A DNA stretch of 5,236 nucleotides from Deltaproteobacteria bacterium RIFOXYD12_FULL_50_9 (GTDB lineage Bacteria > Desulfobacterota > Desulfobulbia > Desulfobulbales > CALZHT01). This document shows, in pieces, positions 1 to 5,236 of this stretch (positions are counted from its first letter, which is position 1; every line of letters starts with the position of its first letter). The notes under the pieces were generated by a model. That model saw only the letters and a program-made list of their open reading frames with translations. It was not told where the DNA came from and did not search any database. The stretch covers positions 1-5,236 of the forward strand of contig MGTA01000192.1 in NCBI GenBank assembly GCA_001799225.1. Direction: 5' to 3'. The position numbers and the translations under genes were made by a program.

Positions 1-2373
1 ATGAAACACCTTCTCGACACCTTCAGGGTTGAAGCGGACGAGCATCTGCAGAAGATCTCCTCCGGACTTGTTGATCTGGAGAAAGCAGAAGCCCCGGAAC
101 AGCGGACGGAAATCGTGGAGGTGATTTTCCGCGAAGCGCACAGCCTGAAAGGGGCGGCCCGCTCCGTCAACCTGGTCGATATCGAGGCGCTTTGCCAGGC
201 AATGGAGGGGGCCTTTGCCGCCATGAAACGACGCGAGATCGAGGGCTCCACGGAGCTGTTTGATCTCATGCAGAAGGCGGCTGATCATCTCGACCGGCTC
301 CTGACTGCTGTCGGGGGAGAACTGAGCGCCGAGGAAAAAGCCCTGCTTAATGAGCTCGTCAACCGACTTGAAGAAATGACGAAAGGGGGAAACGGAGAAA
401 CGGAAAAAGATAGAATGGGGGAAACGGAGAATGGGGGAAACGGGGAAAAAGATAGAATCGGAGAAGCGGAGCAGAGTGAAGCAGTTGCTCCCATTCCCAC
501 ATTCCCCGATTCCCCGGTTCATGCAGTTTCCCCCATTCCCCCCGTCCCCGCTTCCCCGATTCATGCCGTTGCAGTTATGTCGCCGACAGTAAGGGTATCC
601 ACGGCAAAGCTGTCATCGGTGCTCCTGCAGTCGGAGGAAATGCTTTTTGCCAAACTTTCGGCCGCTCAACACATTGTCCGGATGAGGGAGACTCGATCGG
701 CCTTCCAGACGTGGGAAAAAGAGTGGACAAGGATCGTCCCGATTATGCAACAGGTCAAGGCGCCCATTGCTAAAGTGTCGCTTGGAGACATGGGAAACAA
801 GGGCGCAGGGACAAGCCGTGAGATGGTGAAGATCGTTGAGTTTCTTGAATGGAACCGGGATTTCATCAAAACATTGAAGAGCAGATATATCGCCGAGATA
901 AAAGCGGCCAAACACGACAGTCGGACCCTTGACGGCATGGTCAACAATCTCCTTGCGGATATGAAAAAGGTTCTGATGTTTCCCTTTTCATCCCTGTTGG
1001 AGATCCTTCCAAAGATCGTGCGGGAACTCGCCAGAGACAACAACAAGGAGGTGGATCTGGTGATCCGGGGTGAGGAGATCGAGATCGACCGACGTATCCT
1101 GGAGGAGATGAAGGATCCCCTCGTGCACCTGATCCGAAACTGCATTGATCACGGTATCGAGAGTCCGGACGAGCGGATGGCGAAAAAGAAGCCACGACGG
1201 GGTACGATCACGGTTGAGATCTCTCCCAGGGACAACAGGGCCGAGGTAATCATTGCCGATGACGGGGCCGGTATCGCACTTGCCAAGGTCAGGACCGCGT
1301 TGTTGAAACTCGGCAACATTTCATGTGAGCAGGCGGAGGAACTCACCGATCGGGAACTGTTGCCGTACGTTTTCCAATCAGGGGTCTCCACCAGCCCGAT
1401 TATCACCGAGTTGTCCGGCCGCGGGCTTGGTCTGGCCATTGTCAGGGAAAAAGTCGAGAAGCTCGGCGGCACGGTTTTCGTTGAAACATCTCCTGAGACC
1501 GGCACCCGCTTCCGCATCGTCCTGCCGCTGACGGTCGCCACCTTCCACGGTGTCCTTGTCCGTTTGGGCGAACACACATTCGTCATTCCGACAATGCATG
1601 TCGAGCGGACAGTGCGGCTGGAACGGGCAGATATCAAAACCGTTGAAAACCGTGAGACCATCCATTTAAAGGGTGAGGCCGTCTCCCTGGCCCGGCTTGC
1701 CGATGTCCTGGAACTATCTCCGTCCGGCAGCACGGGCGCCACCGAGATGATCCAGGCAATAGTCCTGAACGCTGCCGGCACAAGTATCGCCTTTCTCGTT
1801 GACGAGGTGTTGAACGAACAGGAGGTGCTATTGAAGAGCCTCGGCCGCCAGCTCTCCCGGGTGCGCAACGTGGCGGGCGTGACGATCATCGGCAGCGGTA
1901 AGGTGGTGCCGATCCTCAACGTCCCTGACCTGCTGAAATCCGCTGTGAAATATTCCGCGTCCTCCGCACTGTCTGTGGCGGCTGCTAAAACTGAGAAGAC
2001 CATTGACCGAAAAATCTCCTTGATGGTCGTGGAGGACTCAATTACGACCCGGACTCTTCTCCAGAACATCCTCAGCGCATCTGGTTATGACGTAGTTACC
2101 GCGGTTGATGGACTCGATGCCCTCACTAAACTAAAAAGCGCTAAATTCGACATCGTGGTCTCCGATGTCGAGATGCCGAGGATGAACGGTTTCGATCTTA
2201 CCACGCGGATCCGCGCTGACAAGAGACTGGCTGAACTGCCGGTGGTGCTGGTGACCGCCCTTGAATCGCGCGAGGACCGGGAACGAGGGATAGACGCAGG
2301 GGCCAACGCCTATATCGCGAAGAGCAACTTTGATCAGAGCAATCTTTTGGAAGTACTTAAGAGACTGGCGTAA
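1..2373 (+). CDS. cheA: CheA-family hybrid histidine kinase with C-terminal receiver (Hpt-HATPase-CheW-REC)
   Basis: Cytoplasmic chemosensory kinase of 790 residues with no membrane segment. Domains in order: Hpt about 3-105, with phosphoacceptor H47 in the motif AHSLKGAAR; low-complexity linker 126-195; helical dimerisation-like region about 196-345; HATPase_c about 365-511, with N-box N380 (HLIRNCIDHG), G1 box D421-G422 (DDGAGI) and G2 box 472-478 (SGRGLGL); CheW-like P5 about 512-648; receiver 672-790 with acidic pair E678/D679, phosphoacceptor D722, T752 and K774. All catalytic residues look intact. By family knowledge, P5 couples the kinase to receptors with CheW, and the fused receiver acts as output or phosphate sink, as in FrzE. 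No clear P2 (CheY/CheB-binding) domain is visible; the repeat-rich linker lies where it would be. The window begins exactly at this ATG, so no ribosome-binding site can be seen. Relatives often carry a few residues before the matching MKHLLDTF segment, so the true start could lie slightly upstream. The stop is 10 nt before cheB. Confidence 0.95.
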   Translation: MKHLLDTFRVEADEHLQKISSGLVDLEKAEAPEQRTEIVEVIFREAHSLKGAARSVNLVDIEALCQAMEGAFAAMKRREIEGSTELFDLMQKAADHLDRLLTAVGGELSAEEKALLNELVNRLEEMTKGGNGETEKDRMGETENGGNGEKDRIGEAEQSEAVAPIPTFPDSPVHAVSPIPPVPASPIHAVAVMSPTVRVSTAKLSSVLLQSEEMLFAKLSAAQHIVRMRETRSAFQTWEKEWTRIVPIMQQVKAPIAKVSLGDMGNKGAGTSREMVKIVEFLEWNRDFIKTLKSRYIAEIKAAKHDSRTLDGMVNNLLADMKKVLMFPFSSLLEILPKIVRELARDNNKEVDLVIRGEEIEIDRRILEEMKDPLVHLIRNCIDHGIESPDERMAKKKPRRGTITVEISPRDNRAEVIIADDGAGIALAKVRTALLKLGNISCEQAEELTDRELLPYVFQSGVSTSPIITELSGRGLGLAIVREKVEKLGGTVFVETSPETGTRFRIVLPLTVATFHGVLVRLGEHTFVIPTMHVERTVRLERADIKTVENRETIHLKGEAVSLARLADVLELSPSGSTGATEMIQAIVLNAAGTSIAFLVDEVLNEQEVLLKSLGRQLSRVRNVAGVTIIGSGKVVPILNVPDLLKSAVKYSASSALSVAAAKTEKTIDRKISLMVVEDSITTRTLLQNILSASGYDVVTAVDGLDALTKLKSAKFDIVVSDVEMPRMNGFDLTTRIRADKRLAELPVVLVTALESREDRERGIDAGANAYIAKSNFDQSNLLEVLKRLA
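382..465 (+). repeat. Purine-rich direct-repeat block inside the cheA linker
   Basis: The + strand here is almost pure A/G. It contains an exact tandem duplication of 16 nt (412-427 and 428-443, agaatgggggaaacgg). It also has a 15-nt direct repeat at 385-399 and 417-431 (gggggaaacggagaa), and another at 402-416 and 444-458 (ggaaaaagatagaat). Translated, it gives hydrophilic Gly/Glu/Asn/Lys-rich sequence with GGNGE and EKDR each appearing twice (residues 128-160). It keeps the cheA frame, so it probably serves as a flexible interdomain tether. Origin by repeat expansion or insertion of a dispersed repeat is inference. Confidence 0.85.
490..564 (+). repeat. Pyrimidine-rich counter-arm of the cheA linker repeat
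   Basis: This stretch is C/T-rich and mirrors the purine block just upstream. Positions 526-538 (gtttcccccattc) are the exact reverse complement of 429-441, giving a perfect 13-bp inverted repeat with an 84-nt loop. The string ttccccgattc occurs twice, at 502-512 and 552-562, and is the reverse complement, with one mismatch, of 455-465. The encoded peptide is Pro-rich, with SPVHAV (171-176) and SPIHAV (185-190) as an imperfect repeat. It looks like copies of one short repeat family present in both orientations, tolerated because the linker is unconstrained. Confidence 0.8.
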
Positions 2374-2378
2374 GGGGG
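2372..2378 (+). promoter_or_regulatory. Ribosome-binding site for cheB, overlapping the cheA stop
   Basis: The string AAGGGGG begins inside the cheA TAA stop (2371-2373) and ends 5 nt before the GTG at 2384. It differs by one base from an AAGGAGG consensus. It favours the GTG start, since the receiver fold (VIRVLIVDD) begins immediately there, over the in-frame ATG at 2330, which would overlap cheA by 44 nt. The same 13-nt string (2372-2384) also occurs at 383-395 in the cheA linker repeat. Confidence 0.65.
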
Positions 2379-2383
2379 AAACG

Positions 2384-3433
2384 GTGATCAGGGTCCTAAT
2401 AGTAGATGATTTGCCCGTTGTCCGAGAATTCTTGACGCACATTCTGGAATCCGACCCGGAAATCAGCGTGATCGGGACGGCCTGTAACGGCGAGGAGGCC
2501 ATCGTAGCGGTAAGGGAGATGAGGCCGGATGTGGTCCCCATGGATGTGCACATGCCGAAAATGGATGGTTTTGAGGCTACCCGCCACATCATGGAAACAA
2601 CCCCGGTGCCGATCATCATCGTCTCGGGTAGCGTTGATCCTCGGGAAGTATCGATGACATTCCGCGCCGTCGAGGCGGGCGCCGTCGCCTTCGTGGCCCG
2701 ACCGGCCGGCATAGGGCATCCGGATCATGAGAAAAACGTCAAGGAGTTGCTCCAAAACATCAGGGCAATGTCCGGAGTGCGGGTCATCCGCCGGTGGCCC
2801 CGCTCTGCAAGCGAAGAGAAATCCCCTGCGCTGCAGGAGAAGGAGATCAGGCGGGCAGCCTCTGAAATATGGCTGGTGGCGATCGGCGCTTCCACGGGCG
2901 GGCCGGTCGTTATTCAACGTATCCTGAACTCTCTGGCCCGGGATTTCCCCGTCCCTGTCTTGATTGTTCAGCACATGGCCCCGGGATTTACCACCGGATT
3001 TGTCGATTGGCTGGCGCAATCCGCGGGCATCCCGGTCAAGCTGGCGGGGCATGGTGAGCTACTCCATCCCGGCTGCGCCTATGTCGCCCCGGATGGATTC
3101 GATATGCTGGTAGAAAAGGATGGCAGGATAATGCTCAGAAAAGGCGACAGCAGCAAAAGTCATTGTCCCTCGGTTTCCCAGCTCTTTCGCTCGGTTGCCG
3201 AGGTTTATGGCAAAAATGCGGCAGGGATTCTTCTTACCGGCATGGGGAGGGACGGCGCCGAAGAGTTACGGCAGATGAAGGAGCGCGGCGCCGTGACCAT
3301 AGCCCAGGATGAGGAGAGTTCAATCGTCTACGGCATGCCCGGTGAGGCGGATCATCTCAATGCGGCGACCTATATATTGCCGCCCGATTCCATCATTGAT
3401 GTACTGAAGCGACTGGTGGGTAAAAGGAATTGA
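2384..3433 (+). CDS. cheB: CheB-type chemoreceptor glutamate methylesterase/deamidase with receiver
   Basis: Protein of 349 residues from the GTG start, a usual CheB length. By family knowledge it removes methyl groups from glutamyl methyl esters on chemoreceptors and deamidates glutamines, giving adaptation; CheA phosphorylation of the receiver relieves inhibition of the esterase. The receiver is about 2-125, with acidic pair D8/D9, phosphoacceptor D54 (MDVHMPKMDG) and S81. The normally invariant lysine before proline is arginine here (R106, VARPAG), which is unusual. After a linker of about 130-160, the methylesterase domain covers about 162-345, with the expected catalytic triad S170 (GASTGGP), H197 (VQHM) and D290 (LTGMGRDGA) all present. 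The C-terminal part keeps the family motif IAQDEESSIVYGMP. No NWETF-like receptor-binding pentapeptide ends the protein. It is cytoplasmic. It lies 10 nt after cheA and 2 nt before the next gene, so it is almost certainly co-transcribed with both. Confidence 0.95.
   Translation: MIRVLIVDDLPVVREFLTHILESDPEISVIGTACNGEEAIVAVREMRPDVVPMDVHMPKMDGFEATRHIMETTPVPIIIVSGSVDPREVSMTFRAVEAGAVAFVARPAGIGHPDHEKNVKELLQNIRAMSGVRVIRRWPRSASEEKSPALQEKEIRRAASEIWLVAIGASTGGPVVIQRILNSLARDFPVPVLIVQHMAPGFTTGFVDWLAQSAGIPVKLAGHGELLHPGCAYVAPDGFDMLVEKDGRIMLRKGDSSKSHCPSVSQLFRSVAEVYGKNAAGILLTGMGRDGAEELRQMKERGAVTIAQDEESSIVYGMPGEADHLNAATYILPPDSIIDVLKRLVGKRN
3424..3428 (+). promoter_or_regulatory. Ribosome-binding site for the receiver-PAS kinase gene
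   Basis: AAGGA lies within the last codons of cheB (K347-R348-N349), 7 nt before the ATG at 3436. With only 2 nt between the cheB stop and this ATG, translational coupling is likely. It supports ATG 3436 over the later in-frame GTG at 3466, which lacks a comparable site. Confidence 0.65.
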
Positions 3434-3435
3434 TC

Positions 3436-5236
3436 ATGAAAACTAACAATCTAAAAAACAATAGAGTGGAAATCCTGATCGTGGAAGACAGCCCGACCCA
3501 GGCCGAAGAGTTGAAATACACCCTGGAACAGCACAACTTCGCCGTATCAGTGGCCGGTAACGGTATCGAGGCCCTCACTATGATCAGGGAGCGCGAACCG
3601 ACCATGGTCATCAGCGATATCGTCATGCCCAAGATGGATGGCTATAAGCTTTGCCGGGAGATTAAGCGCGACGACAGGTTAAAAGATCTCCCGGTAATCC
3701 TGCTCACCTCTCTTTCAGACCCGCAAGATGTTGTTAAAGGCCTGGAGTGTGGGGCTGATAATTTTATTACAAAACCATACAATGAGAAAAATATCCTTTC
3801 GCGTATCCAGTACATTATCGCGAACAAAAATCTTAAGGATAGCGAACAGACCCATGTCGGCGTCGAGTTAATTCTCAACGGCAAAAAATATTTAATTAAG
3901 TCGGATCGCCTCCAGATTCTCAACCTCCTGCTCTCCACATACGAGACCGCCATCCAAAAGAATGGTGAATTGATTAGGACCCAGAAGGAATTAAAGACGT
4001 TCAACGAACGACTCGAACAAACGGTGCAATCAAGAACCGCCGCACTGCAAGAGAGCGAGGGGCGGTATAGGCTCCTGCTCGAATCGGTGACTGACTATGT
4101 TTACACGACGCTGGTGGAGAATGGCAGGCCGACCACCACTTCGCATGGTTCCGGCTGCCTGGCGGTGACCGGGTATACCCCCGAGGAGTACGCTGCCGAC
4201 CCCTTCCTCTGGCTTCGCATGGTACATGAAGAAGATCGGCCGAAAGTCATTGAACAGGCCAATTCCGTGTTGGCAGGTCAGACGCCCTTTACCATTGCAC
4301 ACCGGATTAACCACAAGGATGGGCGGATCCGTTGGCTGCAGAACACACCTGTGCCGCACTATAACCGGGAGGGGAACCTCATTGCCTGCGATGGAATCGT
4401 TACGGATATCACCGAACAAAAGCGAGTCGAGGAGGTGATACGCCATGGAAAGGATGAGTGGGAGCGCACGTTTGACGCCATCACCGATCCCATCGCGATT
4501 TTGGATACCGATTTCAGAATCGTCAGGGGCAACAGGGCCATGGCTGACAAACTAGGTCTATTACTGCCGGAATTGCCTGGACTTGTTTGTTACGAGGTTG
4601 TGCATCACACCACCGAACCACCTGAGTTCTGCCCGTATGTTAAATTGCTGGCAGACAGCCAACCACATTCGACCAAGACATATATCGAACAGTGGAAAGG
4701 CTTCTATGTAATTTCCGTATTGCCTATCTATTCCCCGGATGGGCAATTATGCGGATCAGTCCATATCGCCCGCGATATCACCGAACAAAAACGGGCAGAG
4801 GATGATCTGCGAGAATCGGAGCTGCGATTCAGGCACATCTTTGACGCCAACTCGGACGGATTGATTGCACTTGATATCGAAAGTAAAATGATCTTTTTGT
4901 GCAACCCGGCGATCTGCAGGATGCTTGGGTATGAGGAGGAAGAGCTCAAAAAACTCGGCGTCATGGACATACATCCGCATGAGGAGTTGTCGTATGTCCT
5001 TGCACAGTTTGAAAAACAGTTAAAGGGGGAAATATCGCTTGCTGAAGATATGCCTGTCAAAAGAAAGGACGGGAGCGTCTTTTACGCGGATATCAATACA
5101 TCTCACCTCACCCTGGCCGGGAAGCCCCATATTCTTGGAGCGTTCAGGGACATCACGGAACGGAGGAAACTTCAGGAGTCCGAGATCGCACGGCTGGCAG
5201 CGGAGAAAGCGACTAAGACCAAGTCTGAATTTCTAG
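3436..5236 (+). CDS. Receiver-PAS-PAS-PAS sensor kinase, 3' end outside the window
   Basis: The frame is open from ATG 3436 through 600 codons to the window edge, with no stop. No membrane segment or signal peptide is seen, so it is probably cytoplasmic. Domains: receiver about 10-130 with E17/D18, phosphoacceptor D61 (ISDIVMPKMDG), T91 and K113 (ITKPY); a short segment 140-175 (VGVELILNGKKYLI, then LLLSTYE) that I recall in other receiver-first proteins of Che clusters; a coiled coil about 176-208; PAS1 about 212-327 (PAS_3-like, ending DITEQKR); PAS2 about 339-452 with a Cys/His cluster (C385, H390/H391, C399) and again DITEQKR; PAS3 about 460-576 ending FRDITERRKL. Residues 596-600 (KSEFL) match the start of the DHp helix of PAS-linked histidine kinases, which usually continues ANMSHEIRTP; the phosphoacceptor His and ATPase domain should therefore follow beyond 5236. 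The receiver is a plausible CheA target, which would link the Che pathway to this kinase. The kinase identity rests on that short motif and the architecture; a different effector is possible but less likely. Confidence 0.9.
   Translation, partial: MKTNNLKNNRVEILIVEDSPTQAEELKYTLEQHNFAVSVAGNGIEALTMIREREPTMVISDIVMPKMDGYKLCREIKRDDRLKDLPVILLTSLSDPQDVVKGLECGADNFITKPYNEKNILSRIQYIIANKNLKDSEQTHVGVELILNGKKYLIKSDRLQILNLLLSTYETAIQKNGELIRTQKELKTFNERLEQTVQSRTAALQESEGRYRLLLESVTDYVYTTLVENGRPTTTSHGSGCLAVTGYTPEEYAADPFLWLRMVHEEDRPKVIEQANSVLAGQTPFTIAHRINHKDGRIRWLQNTPVPHYNREGNLIACDGIVTDITEQKRVEEVIRHGKDEWERTFDAITDPIAILDTDFRIVRGNRAMADKLGLLLPELPGLVCYEVVHHTTEPPEFCPYVKLLADSQPHSTKTYIEQWKGFYVISVLPIYSPDGQLCGSVHIARDITEQKRAEDDLRESELRFRHIFDANSDGLIALDIESKMIFLCNPAICRMLGYEEEELKKLGVMDIHPHEELSYVLAQFEKQLKGEISLAEDMPVKRKDGSVFYADINTSHLTLAGKPHILGAFRDITERRKLQESEIARLAAEKATKTKSEFL

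Noticed and set aside
429..538. The inverted repeat in cheA as a transcription terminator
   Set aside because: The loop is 84 nt, no T-run follows, and it lies within an intact coding frame.
1149..2069. A long antisense open frame (306 codons) opposite cheA
   Set aside because: It is Ser/Thr/Arg-rich with no recognisable domain and lies wholly opposite well-conserved ATPase, CheW and receiver motifs. It is a shadow of GC-rich codon use.
2330..2383. Upstream ATG extending cheB by 18 residues into cheA
   Set aside because: The extension is not receiver-like, would overlap cheA by 44 nt, and GTG 2384 has a Shine-Dalgarno sequence at the right distance and starts exactly at the receiver fold.
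2131..2712. Antisense open frame (193 codons) across the cheA/cheB junction
   Set aside because: It has no domain signature and is explained by the conserved receivers on the + strand.
4405..4790. A 17-nt exact direct repeat (4405-4421 and 4774-4790) in the third gene
   Set aside because: Both copies encode DITEQK, the common end motif of PAS/PAC units. It is explained by protein motif and shared codon choice, perhaps with old domain duplication, and is not a separate DNA element.
5023..5032. A further partial match (aagggggaaa) to the cheA repeat core in the third gene
   Set aside because: Only 10 nt match and it encodes ordinary Lys-Gly-Glu sequence in a PAS domain, so chance is a sufficient explanation.
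5039..5236. Short + strand open frame (65 codons) ending at TAG at the window edge
   Set aside because: It is out of frame with the open receiver-PAS frame, whose third PAS motif and KSEFL helix start cover the same bases. The product has no recognisable feature.

Overview
The window holds three co-directional genes on the + strand, packed end to end with almost no intergenic DNA. It reads as the 3' part of a chemosensory (Che-type) operon. By motif the gene products are: a CheA-family histidine kinase with a fused C-terminal receiver domain (1-2373); a CheB receptor methylesterase (2384-3433); and a receiver-PAS-PAS-PAS protein that runs off the right edge just as a histidine-kinase dimerisation/phosphoacceptor helix is beginning (3436 to beyond 5236). 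The gaps are 10 nt (cheA-cheB) and 2 nt (cheB-third gene), each carrying a plausible Shine-Dalgarno sequence, so translation of the three is probably coupled. There is no RNA gene, mobile-element gene, CRISPR array or terminator that I can support.

Organism: a moderately GC-rich bacterium with many multidomain signalling proteins. The CheA-receiver fusion, the CheB type and the receiver-PAS kinase are all familiar to me from Desulfobacterota/Geobacter-like (former deltaproteobacterial) genomes, where large accessory Che clusters are common. This placement is an inference from gene style, not a database result.

How the genes fit together: CheA autophosphorylates on its Hpt histidine (H47). 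It can pass phosphate to its own receiver (D722), to the CheB receiver (D54) and possibly to the N-terminal receiver of the third protein (D61). No stand-alone CheY is present; the third protein sits where an output regulator might be expected, so the output may feed a second kinase cascade rather than a flagellar motor. The CheA-receiver layout resembles FrzE of the Myxococcus Frz system. Receptor (MCP), CheW and CheR genes would be expected upstream, outside the window.

Four points stand out. A purine-rich/pyrimidine-rich repeat block forms the cheA linker. A 13-nt string from that block recurs at the cheA/cheB junction, where it serves as the cheB ribosome-binding region. Arginine replaces the conserved receiver lysine in CheB. 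A Cys/His-rich PAS domain lies in the third protein. None of these amounts to a wholly new system, but they are the parts to examine.
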